Positions 52,029-61,323 of a DNA stretch of 64,000 nucleotides are shown in pieces. Source of the stretch: Balneolaceae bacterium (GTDB lineage: Bacteria > Bacteroidota > Rhodothermia > Balneolales > Balneolaceae); contig SLKI01000016.1 in the NCBI GenBank assembly GCA_007134695.1, forward strand, positions 1-64,000. The letters run 5' to 3'. The translations under genes were made by a program, and so were the position numbers. The first letter of the stretch is position 1. Every line of letters begins with the position of its first letter. The notes below the pieces were generated by a model. That model was not told the DNA's origin, did no database searches, and worked only from the letters and a program-made list of their open reading frames with translations.

Positions 52029-53516
52029 ATGACTGATCAACCAGTACGAGTCCGATTTGCACCCTCTCCAACCGGTTACCTCCATATCGGGGGTCTCCGG
52101 ACCGCTCTCTACAACTACCTGTTTGCCCGCTCACATGGTGGGAAGTTTATCCTGCGTATTGAGGATACAGACCTTAGCCGAACGGTCGAGGGAGCCGAGG
52201 ATGATATTTTTCAAGCGCTGGAGTGGTGCGACATGAAGGTGGATGAAGGCCCACGGGAAGGTGGTGATTATGGGCTCTACCGGCAGAGTGAACGCAAAGA
52301 GATCTATAGAGAGTATGCCGAAAAGCTTGTTGAATCAGGGAACGCCTATTACGCTTTCGACAGTGAAGAAGATCTCACCCGGATGCGCGAAAGGCTTCAG
52401 AAATCGGGCAATCCGTCGCCAAAATATGACGCCATCACCCGTCAGTCGATGAATAATTCACTGACACTGCCTTCGGAAGAGACCGAAAGGCGCTTAAATG
52501 AGGGAGAACCCCATGTCATCCGGCTCAAAGTACCGCGCCGGGAGGTGGTACGTTTCGAGGATGAGATTCGTGGTATAGTCTCGTTTGAAACCAAAGGCCT
52601 GGATGATCAGGTTCTGCTGAAATCCGACGGGATGCCCACCTACCATCTGGCCAATGTCGTCGACGATCATTTGATGAAAATTTCGCATGTAATTCGCGGT
52701 GAAGAGTGGCTCAGCAGTACCCCGAAACATATCCTGCTTTATCAATTTTTCGGTTGGGAGACACCGGTCATGGCGCATCTTCCGCTCATCATGTCCCCCT
52801 CCGGAGGCAAACTCTCCAAACGTAAAGCCGAAGAGCAGGGAATCCCGATCAATGCCAGAGATTATATCAGTGATTATTACGAGCCGGAAGCTGTGGTCAA
52901 CTTCCTCGCCTATCTTGGGTGGAGTCCGGGGGATGACAGCGAAATCCACTCACTCGAAGAACTCTGCCAGATCTTTTCACTCGATCGTGTGATCAAGGCC
53001 GGGGCGGTGTTCAATCAAAAAAAACTGCTCTGGTATAACGAACACTATATGCGGGAGCGAACAGACCGCCAGCTGGCCGAACAGGTTAAAGAGATCGCCT
53101 TTGACAACGACACTGATGTAGAGATCGACTATCTCGAAAAGGTTGTTTCGCTGATGAAAGAGCGGGTCAGCAAGGTAGATGAATTTGACAGTTTAGGACG
53201 ATTCTTTTTCGAGGACCCCGAAGAGTATGACAAAAAAGCGCTCAAAAAATGGAGTGACGAGAGCCCTGATCTGATCGCCGGATATCGGGAACGGATCGGA
53301 GAGATTCCCGAGGCGGAGTTTAAGGCCGACACATTGAAAACGGCTGCAAAAGAGCTTATCGAAGAGAGGGAGGTCGGGTTTGGAAAATTGATGATGCCCT
53401 TGCGTCTGGCTGTTACCGGGATCGGTTTCGGGCCCGAGATGTTTCCTGCAATGGAATTGCTGGGTAAAGAGACAGTTCTGCGCAGAATCGACCGGGCGGC
53501 AGAGAGGTTGGGCTGA
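52029..53516 (+). CDS. gltX: Glutamyl-tRNA synthetase
   Basis: The 495-residue class I synthetase has the HIGH-type motif APSPTGYLHIGGLRTALYN at residues 12-30 and the KMSKS-type motif KLSKRK (about 260), with a C-terminal anticodon-binding region. It charges tRNA-Glu (and tRNA-Gln if an amidotransferase is used). The gene lies alone between a repeat-bearing leader and the lipoprotein/TonB receptor pair. The ATG at 52029 gives the usual N-terminus. Confidence 0.97.
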   Translation: MTDQPVRVRFAPSPTGYLHIGGLRTALYNYLFARSHGGKFILRIEDTDLSRTVEGAEDDIFQALEWCDMKVDEGPREGGDYGLYRQSERKEIYREYAEKLVESGNAYYAFDSEEDLTRMRERLQKSGNPSPKYDAITRQSMNNSLTLPSEETERRLNEGEPHVIRLKVPRREVVRFEDEIRGIVSFETKGLDDQVLLKSDGMPTYHLANVVDDHLMKISHVIRGEEWLSSTPKHILLYQFFGWETPVMAHLPLIMSPSGGKLSKRKAEEQGIPINARDYISDYYEPEAVVNFLAYLGWSPGDDSEIHSLEELCQIFSLDRVIKAGAVFNQKKLLWYNEHYMRERTDRQLAEQVKEIAFDNDTDVEIDYLEKVVSLMKERVSKVDEFDSLGRFFFEDPEEYDKKALKKWSDESPDLIAGYRERIGEIPEAEFKADTLKTAAKELIEEREVGFGKLMMPLRLAVTGIGFGPEMFPAMELLGKETVLRRIDRAAERLG

Positions 53517-53608
53517 GCGGAAAATCGTGCCAAAGGCAAAAAACGGGGAGAAAGTTTTTCCGGGCATATTGACAGCCACTGTCAACTTATCAATATTCCT
53601 CCAGTACT

Positions 53609-54079
53609 ATGTACTCCCGAACCGAAAATATAGCTCTGGCCCTGCTACTCCTGCTTGTCATCAGCCTGACGGGATGCGATGGCGGCCTGGAACCGAAACC
53701 ACCTCCCTTATATGGCGCGATCGAGGGTACAATTATTTATGAAGGCGACTGGCCGTCGCAAGAATCGGTTAAAGACCTGAGGTTTGTTGCACTCAGAGAG
53801 GTGCCGGCAGGTATCGAAGATTTCCTCAATTTTGAAACCATGGTAATCGGGCCGAGACTGGAGTATGAGGTTGAACAGGATCACTTTTTGATCGAAGATG
53901 TTAAAAGTGCAACCTACCGCTACAGCGGTGTCGCCCGTCAATTTTCGGATCAGCTAATCGATTGGGAACCACTGGGCCTTTACAAAGAGAATGGAGGGGT
54001 GTTTACTGTCGAAGGCGATACCGTCCGGCTCGATATTCGGGTTGATTTTGAAAATCTGCCCCCTTTTCCGCCCGAATAA
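53609..54079 (+). CDS. Small predicted lipoprotein, unknown function
   Basis: The 156-residue protein has a lipoprotein signal peptide with a lipobox-like LTGC (Cys near residue 25) and a largely beta-type mature region with many acidic and aromatic residues. I do not recognise a family. It ends one base before the TonB-dependent receptor ATG, so the two are almost certainly cotranscribed. It may be a surface-exposed partner that hands a ligand to the receptor, as HmuY- or SusD-type lipoproteins do, but it is much smaller than SusD. Confidence 0.8.
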   Translation: MYSRTENIALALLLLLVISLTGCDGGLEPKPPPLYGAIEGTIIYEGDWPSQESVKDLRFVALREVPAGIEDFLNFETMVIGPRLEYEVEQDHFLIEDVKSATYRYSGVARQFSDQLIDWEPLGLYKENGGVFTVEGDTVRLDIRVDFENLPPFPPE

Positions 54080-54080
54080 A

Positions 54081-56360
54081 ATGGATCAAACGATGAAACT
54101 ATTTCTGGGAATCATATGGATTGTTTCAACTCTCCCGGCCCTGCTGCCAGCACAGCAGGACTCCGATCAGCGCGGTGAGCTGCAAGGAGTTGTTCAAACC
54201 GTACAGGGTGAAACTTTGCCTGGGGTCCATCTGCTGCTTCCCGAGCTGATGAGAGGTACAAACAGCGACCGTGAAGGGCGATTCCAGATTACCGATCTTC
54301 CTGCCGGCGAGTATGAGTTACGTGTATCGATGGTCGGCTTTCGTACAACAACTCAAACGGTCCGCATCGAACCGGATCGAGCCACCCATCTGACCATCGA
54401 ATTGATACCATTGACGGTCGAAGCTGATGCTGTGGTGGTGACGGCCTCCCGGAGAAGTCAGCTTGCCGGCCGTGTGCCGGTGAGTATGAGTACGGTAACG
54501 GCCGACGAAATTGAATCACGCAATGTAACCTCCCTTGATCAGGTTCTCCATTATGTTCCCGGTGTGCAGGTTACCGGAAACCAGGTCAATATTCGAGGTT
54601 CATCAGGATTCGCCTATGGAGTCGGTAACCGGGTACTGCTCCTGGTCGACGGCGTTCCGCTGATGGGGCCCGATCAGGAGAACCTTGACTTTGAAGGTAT
54701 GCCGTTTACACAGGTTGAGAGGATTGAGGTTCTGAAAAGTCCCGGTTCGGCACTCTACGGAGGCGGGGCGCTCGGCGGAGTGATCAACCTGATCACAAGA
54801 GATTTCCCGGATCAGCCGCAAACATCCATACGTCTTATTTCCGGTGCCTGGCAGCCGGTTCGATATGAGGAGTGGCGTTCCGGATGGGACGGGGCCGACC
54901 GCTTCAGGCCTCACTCGAGGCTTACCTTGGGACACGCCAGGCAGCTTGGGGAACGGTTCGGTTTTTGGGCCAGCGGAATGGTATCAACCGATGCGGGATA
55001 CCTGCAAATGAACAGGGAAAGGTCCGGCGAGGGATATGTCAAATTCGGCGGATCGATACGTGACGGAATGGATCTCTACCTCTATTCCGGAATACGCCGT
55101 TCGCAACGAGAACAGTTTCTCTACTGGAACGGACTGAATGACGTACTGAGCCATGGAACGATCGATCTCGGAACCGATGAAGTGACGGGAGCGAATGACG
55201 GCCTCAGTGACCGTCTGACCGTTATGCCGGTTTTCAATCACAGAATCGGAGACGATCTGAATTATTCAGTTCGGGGACGTCTGTTCGGCGTTGCCTTCCG
55301 GCCGCTGGACGATCAGGGCAACATCCGTCCTCGTCATACACATACCTACGGCCTACGCTATGGTGGGGAGGCCCAGGTCAACAGTTCTCACCTCCGCAAT
55401 ACCGAATTGACAGGAGGTGTTTCGTTTGATGCGAACTGGGTTGAGTCGGAGTTCTTTGTCGGCGAAGATTCACTGACGGTGCGCAACCAGCCCGAAGGGG
55501 CCCTCTTTCTGCAAGCAGATTACCAATGGAGCGATCACCTGACCGTTTCTACAGGTCTCCGTTATGATGCTTACAGAGTGCACACCCGAGAAGTGGCGAG
55601 CCGCCTCAGTCCGAAAGCAGGAATCTCCTACAGCCTCAGTCGAACATTGACTGCAAGAGCTTCGTACGGACACGGATTTCGTGTTCCGAGTGTGGCAGAG
55701 CGATTTGTCAGTAATCGCGACTTTCTCCCACTCGAATCCAATGTCACACTTCGTCCGGAACGAAGCGTCGGCTATGAAGCCGGCCTGACTCATCGCATCC
55801 CTCTGGGGGATCGATACGGTCTTTCAACCGAGGTTACCGGATTCTGGAATGAGTATGAAGATCTTGTTGAGCCGCAATTTGACACCGGCCAGGCTGCCTT
55901 TCGCTTTGTCAATTTGACGCAGGCGAGAATCCGCGGAGTGGAAGTCACATCAAATCTCTCGTCGATCGACCGTACCCGACAGATACGCCTGAGTTACACC
56001 TGGCTTGACGCATATGACCGCACACTGGATCTGCCGCTTCTGTACCGCTCTGAGCATCTGTTTCAGGCATCAGGACGAATCTTCGTGACCGACTGGCTTG
56101 AAACGGGTGCCGACTTTCGGGCTGCAAGCCAGCCGGAGCGGGTAGATACCGACTTTTCCCGATTTGTGCCCGATGCTGATGTTTTTCCGACGGTCTATGT
56201 AACCGATCTTCGGGTTCGGATTCATTACAGCTCCCTGCCCGGTATCGAATTGAGTGGAAGTTTGCATCTCAATAATATTTTCGACTACTATTATGTGGAT
56301 CGACCGGCATTTTTTGCTCCACCGAGAAATTTTCAGGCGGTGCTGGATGTGCGATTTTAA
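54081..56360 (+). CDS. TonB-dependent outer membrane receptor with carboxypeptidase-regulatory-like N-terminal domain
   Basis: The 759-residue protein has a signal peptide (about 1-22), a carboxypeptidase-D-regulatory-like beta-sandwich (about 30-115), a plug domain (about 120-240; LDQVLHYVPGVQVTGNQVNI, VDGVPLMGPDQ, GSALYGGGALGGVINLITRD) and a barrel that ends in Phe. It imports an unknown ligand such as a siderophore, cobalamin or sugar, energised by TonB-ExbBD. The barrel sequence resembles the BtuB/FepA class rather than SusC, which is larger. Its lipoprotein neighbour and the SDR gene downstream do not settle the ligand. Confidence 0.92.
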   Translation: MDQTMKLFLGIIWIVSTLPALLPAQQDSDQRGELQGVVQTVQGETLPGVHLLLPELMRGTNSDREGRFQITDLPAGEYELRVSMVGFRTTTQTVRIEPDRATHLTIELIPLTVEADAVVVTASRRSQLAGRVPVSMSTVTADEIESRNVTSLDQVLHYVPGVQVTGNQVNIRGSSGFAYGVGNRVLLLVDGVPLMGPDQENLDFEGMPFTQVERIEVLKSPGSALYGGGALGGVINLITRDFPDQPQTSIRLISGAWQPVRYEEWRSGWDGADRFRPHSRLTLGHARQLGERFGFWASGMVSTDAGYLQMNRERSGEGYVKFGGSIRDGMDLYLYSGIRRSQREQFLYWNGLNDVLSHGTIDLGTDEVTGANDGLSDRLTVMPVFNHRIGDDLNYSVRGRLFGVAFRPLDDQGNIRPRHTHTYGLRYGGEAQVNSSHLRNTELTGGVSFDANWVESEFFVGEDSLTVRNQPEGALFLQADYQWSDHLTVSTGLRYDAYRVHTREVASRLSPKAGISYSLSRTLTARASYGHGFRVPSVAERFVSNRDFLPLESNVTLRPERSVGYEAGLTHRIPLGDRYGLSTEVTGFWNEYEDLVEPQFDTGQAAFRFVNLTQARIRGVEVTSNLSSIDRTRQIRLSYTWLDAYDRTLDLPLLYRSEHLFQASGRIFVTDWLETGADFRAASQPERVDTDFSRFVPDADVFPTVYVTDLRVRIHYSSLPGIELSGSLHLNNIFDYYYVDRPAFFAPPRNFQAVLDVRF

Positions 56361-56398
56361 AATAACCGGTCAGAGAATTTCATAAAATCCGATCTGCC

Positions 56399-57175
56399 AT
56401 GAATCTCAATCTGAACGACCGTCACTTTTTGATTACCGGTGCCAGCAGCGGTTTTGGGGCTGCCATTGCCAGAACACTTCTTGATGAGGGAGCAGCATGT
56501 ACAGTCGTTGCACGGCGGGAAGCGGAGTTAAAGAATATATTTTCAGACGCCGCCGAACGGGTAGACTTTATCGCCGGAGACCTGACCGAACAGGAGTTCT
56601 TGCAATCACTGATCAGTCATATCCAAAATAGTTCATTCACCGGAGCTGTCCTGAACGCCGGTGGCCCACCGACGGGAACTCCACTCGAAACCGATATTGC
56701 CCAATGGGATGACGCTTATCGGCTTGTCATGCGCTGGAAAATTGAACTGGCGCTCGCACTGGCTCCAAAACTTGTGGATAACGGCTACGGCAGAATTCTA
56801 TTCGTCGAAAGTAAATCGGTCAAACAGCCACTGCCGGCACTGGTACTCAGTAATTCTTTTCGGGCCGGAGTGGTCGGCTTTGCAAAATCTCTGGCCCTCG
56901 AAGTAGCTCGAAACGGGGTTACCGTCAATGTAATTGCACCCGGAGCTCATCAGACTCCCGCGATTGAACGTGTCATTCAAAAAAAGAGTGAAACAGCGGG
57001 AATCTCCTATGATGAAGCCCGTAAATTGACCGAAAAGGCTGTGCCGGTCGGCCGGATGGGGCAGGCCGAAGAGCTCGCATCTCTGGCAGCCTGGCTTCTG
57101 TCTGAGGAGAGTGGATACGTGACCGGGCAGACGATCAGTCATGATGGAGGGGCCATCTCCGGGCTGTTCGGATAA
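56399..57175 (+). CDS. Short-chain dehydrogenase/reductase-like protein lacking the YxxxK motif
   Basis: The 258-residue protein has the SDR cofactor motif TGASSGFGAAIA (about 13-24), the NAGGPP segment and the C-terminal SEESGYVTGQTISHDGG region. Where classical SDR enzymes have Ser-x11-Tyr-x3-Lys, this one reads ...ESKSVKQPLPALVLSNSFRAGVVGF, with no Tyr and an Arg rather than Lys. This matches a known SDR subgroup with SNxxRA in that place, whose enzymology is uncertain. It follows the receptor gene by 38 bases. Confidence 0.85.
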   Translation: MNLNLNDRHFLITGASSGFGAAIARTLLDEGAACTVVARREAELKNIFSDAAERVDFIAGDLTEQEFLQSLISHIQNSSFTGAVLNAGGPPTGTPLETDIAQWDDAYRLVMRWKIELALALAPKLVDNGYGRILFVESKSVKQPLPALVLSNSFRAGVVGFAKSLALEVARNGVTVNVIAPGAHQTPAIERVIQKKSETAGISYDEARKLTEKAVPVGRMGQAEELASLAAWLLSEESGYVTGQTISHDGGAISGLFG

Positions 57176-57320
57176 CAAAGAATCGTTGGAAATCAAAAAG
57201 CCGTAGATATACAGACAACCGACCGGTTCACCACCGATCCGTTCTTGTTACAGATTGATTTGCCGAGCCGAACTTTGATCAAATAAAAGTTAACTCGACA
57301 CCGAAACCGCGGCACCGATC

Positions 57321-57743
57321 ATGGAGTGGATTCAGAAACTTATCGAATTGCAACCGAAACCGAGAGGGTTTCATCTCATTACAGATGAAATCCTGGAACA
57401 GATTCCCGAGATAGATCGGGTCGACAAGGGAATCGCACATATCTTTATCCGGCACACCAGCGCCGGCCTGACGATCAATGAAAATGCCGACCCGTCGGTA
57501 CGGCGCGACTTTGAGTCGCATTTCAATCGGATGGTACCCGAAGACACCTCTCTTTTTGAGCATACACTTGAAGGCCCGGATGATATGACCTCCCACATTA
57601 AAAGTTCTCTGCTCGGCCAGTCGATTACGGTCCCGGTCACCGCAGGACGTTTCAACCTGGGTACCTGGCAGGGAATTTACCTGTGTGAACACCGAAACCG
57701 GGGGGGAGCCAGAAAGCTGACAATAACCCTGTTTGGCGAATAA
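57321..57743 (+). CDS. YjbQ/UPF0047 family protein
   Basis: The 140-residue protein is a full-length member of the YjbQ family, with HTSAGLTINENADPSVRRDF (about 52-71) containing the conserved His, Glu and Asp residues, and LGTWQGIYLCEHRNRGG near the end with the second conserved His. Some members have weak thiamine-phosphate synthase activity, which is how the family got one of its names; the physiological role is unsettled. It converges on the UPF0316 gene. Confidence 0.94.
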   Translation: MEWIQKLIELQPKPRGFHLITDEILEQIPEIDRVDKGIAHIFIRHTSAGLTINENADPSVRRDFESHFNRMVPEDTSLFEHTLEGPDDMTSHIKSSLLGQSITVPVTAGRFNLGTWQGIYLCEHRNRGGARKLTITLFGE

Positions 57744-57791
57744 AGGATCTTGTTTCGATAGATATTCTCCAGAGTTGGCCAGATGTTTATA

Positions 57792-58373
57792 TCAGATCCC
57801 CTTCTTCAGTTTGAGCATACGGGTAACCACATCCTGCCAGAGAGGCAGGTTCTCATCCAGAAGTGAGGTATATCGGACATCTTCCACCGAAAGGAACGAT
57901 TCGGGAGCATAGACAGATATCAGTTCATTGAGCTCGGACCAGCGCTTTCGTTTAGCCACTGTAAAAATAATTTTGACCGGGCCGAATTTGCCGACCGCAT
58001 CCACAGCAGTTACGCGAAAATCGGCATCTCTCAATTTATCAAAAAGTTTGTCGGAATCTTTATTGGTGATGATCTGAAATACCTGGGTTCCCATCTTCAT
58101 TCGCTCCTCGATCCACATGCCTGCAAAATTACCAGTAGCAAAACCAGCGGCGTAGGCTACATAGTTGACCCAGTTCTCCAGATTCTGAATAATTTGAGCT
58201 ACCACAATGATCCAGATCAAAACTTCAACAAACCCAAGCAAGGAAGCCTTGCTGCGAAGGCCCCTGGACACAAACATGATACGGATGGTTCCAATGCTGA
58301 CGTCCAGAATTCTGGCGAAATAGATAAATATCGGGACGAAAGCAACGGGGATGAGATCAATGAATAGCAGCAT
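57792..58373 (-). CDS. UPF0316 family membrane protein with DUF2179 domain
   Basis: The 193-residue protein has three membrane helices (about 5-90, with FARILDVSIGTIRIMFVSRG) and a C-terminal DUF2179 domain (about 105-175; FQIITNKDSDKLFDKLRDA, FTVAKRKRWSELNELI). The family is found across Firmicutes and Bacteroidota and has no defined role; DUF2179 resembles the nucleotide- or ligand-binding tail of YitT proteins. It lies just downstream of the tRNA-Ser gene on the same strand. Confidence 0.9.
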   Translation of the reverse strand: MLLFIDLIPVAFVPIFIYFARILDVSIGTIRIMFVSRGLRSKASLLGFVEVLIWIIVVAQIIQNLENWVNYVAYAAGFATGNFAGMWIEERMKMGTQVFQIITNKDSDKLFDKLRDADFRVTAVDAVGKFGPVKIIFTVAKRKRWSELNELISVYAPESFLSVEDVRYTSLLDENLPLWQDVVTRMLKLKKGI

Positions 58374-58386
58374 AAGGGAAAAGTTG

Positions 58387-58475
58387 CGGAGAGGGAGGGA
58401 TTCGAACCCTCGATACCCTGTTAAGGGTATACTCCCTTAGCAGGGGAGCGCTTTCGACCACTCAGCCACCTCTCC
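58387..58475 (-). tRNA. tRNA-Ser(GCT)
   Basis: The 89-base gene (minus strand) has a 7-bp acceptor stem GGAGAGG/CCTCTCC, discriminator G, a D-arm beginning TGGCTGAGTGG, anticodon loop CTGCTAA with anticodon GCT, a long class II variable arm (TACCCTTAACAGGGTA) typical of serine, and the T-loop TTCGAAT. The 3' CCA is not encoded (CAA follows). It reads AGC and AGU codons. Confidence 0.97.
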
Positions 58476-58640
58476 GGTCGATTTACAATCAAATCGAAGA
58501 TAATAAATATACGAAGCCGAAACCGCCTTCTGCAAGAACTGATTAATATGTTTTGGGACTTCCGTCAAGATCATTACAGAAAGTTTGCTTATAAGGATAT
58601 TGAAATCCTCGTCTGGATTTATTCGGCCTGCAGATCCGGT

Positions 58641-59204
58641 TTAATCGGAGTCTCCATCAAGTATATAGATCTGAGCCAGATTTCTACCCTCCTGAGCGTA
58701 GTCGAGGCCGTAGCCAAGCACAAAAAGACTGGCAATACGGAATCCCACATAATCCAGCTGGACATCATGCTGCGTCTTCTCGGTTTTATGAAGCAGTGTC
58801 ACAGTCGAAAGCGATGCCGGCTCACTTCTTTTGAGTTTCTCCACAAGGAATTTGATCGAAAGCCCGGTATCAACGATATCCTCAACCAAAATTACGTGAC
58901 GACCGCGAATTTCGGCGTCGATCTGCTTGAGTTCGGTTACCTCGCCGGATGATACCTTATCGTCTCCGTAACTGCTCAGTTTCAAAAAATCCACTTCACA
59001 AGGGATATCCACATATCGCATCAGATCCGAAAGAAAGATGAACGCACCATTTAAAACACCGATGAAGATCGGTTTCTTGTCCAGAAAATCGCTGCTGATC
59101 TTTTTCCCGATCTGCCGGACCCGGGACTGAATCTCCTCATCGGTCAGATACACTTTAAATCGCTCACCATTGCAATGAACGTACTCCGGTTTATAGAGAT
59201 TCAT
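58641..59204 (-). CDS. hpt: Hypoxanthine phosphoribosyltransferase
   Basis: The 187-residue enzyme salvages hypoxanthine (and guanine) to IMP or GMP using PRPP. The PRPP motif VILVEDIVDTGLS and the GVLNGAFIFLSDLMR region are clear. It is slightly longer than the usual 175-180. Its start overlaps the tilS stop by four bases (ATGA), giving the tilS-hpt pairing seen in many bacteria. The gene is the last in the ptsI-pgi-birA-tilS-hpt run. Confidence 0.95.
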   Translation of the reverse strand: MNLYKPEYVHCNGERFKVYLTDEEIQSRVRQIGKKISSDFLDKKPIFIGVLNGAFIFLSDLMRYVDIPCEVDFLKLSSYGDDKVSSGEVTELKQIDAEIRGRHVILVEDIVDTGLSIKFLVEKLKRSEPASLSTVTLLHKTEKTQHDVQLDYVGFRIASLFVLGYGLDYAQEGRNLAQIYILDGDSD

Positions 59205-60568
59205 CGGTCGTGTCGGCTGATCATTAAGGTTGTTTTCGTATCATCTTTGCATCGAGCCCAGTGAGCAATCGTGCCCGGGGTGTTCCCTGAAAAATCGGGC
59301 GGGAATATAACTGCGCAGATCTTCTCGTCAAAGGTTTCCAAAATGAGAGCCTCCCCTTTCTGATTCGTCGGCACCTTCTGATTGGTGAGGTGTACTGCTA
59401 CCGATTGAGACCCTTCCATGCCTAACGGATTGATCTTGTCGCCCCGCTGAGGGCTTCGAAGTTTCAGCGGCCATTTAAGGGCTTCATCATCCAGCTGCAA
59501 CGTCCCTGCATCCGGTTCGCCCTCCCACTTGCCGAATGTGAACCGTACGCCTTCCAGGTCTGCCCCGGCCGCCTGAACATCCTCTTTGGACAGCTCGAGA
59601 GAGATTTCACGAGGCCCCTTCTCTTCGGTCAATACAAACCGATCACGGTCTCTGACAAGGCTCCAGCCGTCGCTTATCGCAACCCTTTTGCCTGTCTGCA
59701 GATGCTCCAGTTCCTCCAGCCGGTTCAGCATCCCGGTGCTGACCGGTATCGACTCGTCTGCCGACTTGAGCAGGTACAGCATCAACGGTTTTCTCACTTC
59801 GGGGCCGAGCGACATCAGCCTCTTGCGGTCAATGTTTCGATCGTCCAGTTTAACCGACTCCACCAGATTCTCTGTCAAAGCCTGATGCTCCCGTGCACGG
59901 TCGGGTACTTTGAGAATATTTTCTCTCCAGCCCGGAAAAAGATCGTCGAGAACCGGAAACCAGCCATTTCTCAAAAAATTTCGTGCATAGGTCGACTCTT
60001 CGTTGGTGTTATCGAGCCGATACGGGACGTGACTGGATGATGCAAACCGGAGGATATCGGCTTTGCTGATTTCGAGCAGAGGACGAAATACCGTACCGTT
60101 CCAGATGCTCATCCCTTGCCAGGCGGTCAATCCCGCCCCGCGTAATATTTTCTGAATAATCGTCTCGAGCTGATCATCCTGGTGGTGGGCTGTGACGATG
60201 GCAGAAGCACCGTGCTCTTGCTGGAGATCCCGGAAGATCTCGTATCTTCTTCTGCGAGCCCAATCCTGAAAGTTTACTCCCTCCTTTCGCGGCGGATCGA
60301 GACGCACCGAAACTGCATCATACCCCCACATAGACGCAGTCTCTTCTACAAGTTCCTGATCCTTATCGGAGCTTTGACCTCTCAATTGATAATTGCAGTG
60401 CACAACAACAAGAGGCACCTCCAGCCGGGAAAGAGCGTAAAGGAGACTCATCGAATCGGGGCCGCCGCTGACCCCTAAAATAAAAAATCGTTTTTCCGGC
60501 TCGGGAAAAGAAGCCTCAAGATGTGAGGCGACTTGCTGTATGATCCGGGATGATGCGGATTTGTTCAT
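59201..60568 (-). CDS. tilS: tRNA(Ile)-lysidine synthase
   Basis: The 455-residue enzyme attaches lysine to C34 of the tRNA-Ile (CAU) so it reads AUA. The PP-loop SGGPDSMSLLYAL is at about 34-46, the AHHQDDQLETI segment follows, and the C-terminal part matches the two substrate-binding domains of longer TilS proteins. Its ATG lies 53 bases inside the birA gene, an unusually long overlap. It overlaps hpt at its end. Confidence 0.95.
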   Translation of the reverse strand: MNKSASSRIIQQVASHLEASFPEPEKRFFILGVSGGPDSMSLLYALSRLEVPLVVVHCNYQLRGQSSDKDQELVEETASMWGYDAVSVRLDPPRKEGVNFQDWARRRRYEIFRDLQQEHGASAIVTAHHQDDQLETIIQKILRGAGLTAWQGMSIWNGTVFRPLLEISKADILRFASSSHVPYRLDNTNEESTYARNFLRNGWFPVLDDLFPGWRENILKVPDRAREHQALTENLVESVKLDDRNIDRKRLMSLGPEVRKPLMLYLLKSADESIPVSTGMLNRLEELEHLQTGKRVAISDGWSLVRDRDRFVLTEEKGPREISLELSKEDVQAAGADLEGVRFTFGKWEGEPDAGTLQLDDEALKWPLKLRSPQRGDKINPLGMEGSQSVAVHLTNQKVPTNQKGEALILETFDEKICAVIFPPDFSGNTPGTIAHWARCKDDTKTTLMISRHDR

Positions 60569-61319
60569 AGGAAAAGGTGTTGACTGCGTAGTCTGAAGTC
60601 AAAGTGACAAGATAGCCGTTTTCGTTGACGCCTAAAACCTTGAATCGGCCATCCAGCAGCTCTCCGTTAACCTGAAGATGAGTCCACTCACCGAATCCGA
60701 TCAGGCGCCGGTTGATAGCCGCGATCCACTCCCTCTCCCGGTTTTGCCAATTTATATAGGCTTGCTCTGCTCCCTCAAGAATCCGACACAATAACTCTTC
60801 ACGGTCTACGGGCCGACCAATTTCCAGAGCCAATGAGGTTACAGAATCCAGCCCGGAATGAAAATCTTGCTGGTTAACGTTCACGCCGATTCCGATCAGT
60901 ACCCTCTCCAGATCAGACCCGTTAAATACACTCTCGGTCAAAATACCACCCACTTTACAGCCCGAAACAATCAGATCGTTGGGCCACTTGATCAACACCT
61001 CTACATCCAGTTGTTCCTGGATAACGACAGCCATGGCTTCTGCCACAGACAGCGTTAGAAGCGTCAATGAGCCGGCTTCGGACGGTTTCAGGCCGATTGT
61101 AAAAGTCAGGTTCTCACCCGGTTGACTGTGCCACTTGCGATCGTACTGGCCTCGTCCTTTTTTCTGAAGATCTGCAAGAAGTACAATACCGTGGCCAAAC
61201 TCGGGAGGCGGCACTCTTTTCAGAAACGTGTTGGTGGATTCAATCTCTTGCTTGTATAAAAATCGAACCCCCAGCCATGAGGTACGCAGCTCATCCAAAT
61301 ATATATTTCGATCGAACAT
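60516..61319 (-). CDS. birA: Biotin--[acetyl-CoA-carboxylase] ligase
   Basis: The 267-residue enzyme lacks the N-terminal DNA-binding domain of E. coli BirA and is thus a ligase only. Motifs are STNTFLKR, the GRGQYDRKW adenylate loop (class signature KGRGQ), and KWPNDLIVSGCKVGGIL. It attaches biotin to carboxyl-carrier proteins. The ATG at 61319 is chosen over a TTG at 61337 that would overlap the preceding stop. Its 3' end overlaps tilS by 53 bases. Confidence 0.93.
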   Translation of the reverse strand: MFDRNIYLDELRTSWLGVRFLYKQEIESTNTFLKRVPPPEFGHGIVLLADLQKKGRGQYDRKWHSQPGENLTFTIGLKPSEAGSLTLLTLSVAEAMAVVIQEQLDVEVLIKWPNDLIVSGCKVGGILTESVFNGSDLERVLIGIGVNVNQQDFHSGLDSVTSLALEIGRPVDREELLCRILEGAEQAYINWQNREREWIAAINRRLIGFGEWTHLQVNGELLDGRFKVLGVNENGYLVTLTSDYAVNTFSYEQIRIIPDHTASRLTS

Positions 61320-61323
61320 AGGC

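Noticed and set aside
51772-52032. 86-codon frame in the gltX leader.
   Set aside because: It translates the direct repeats and lacks a ribosome site; it looks like noncoding sequence.
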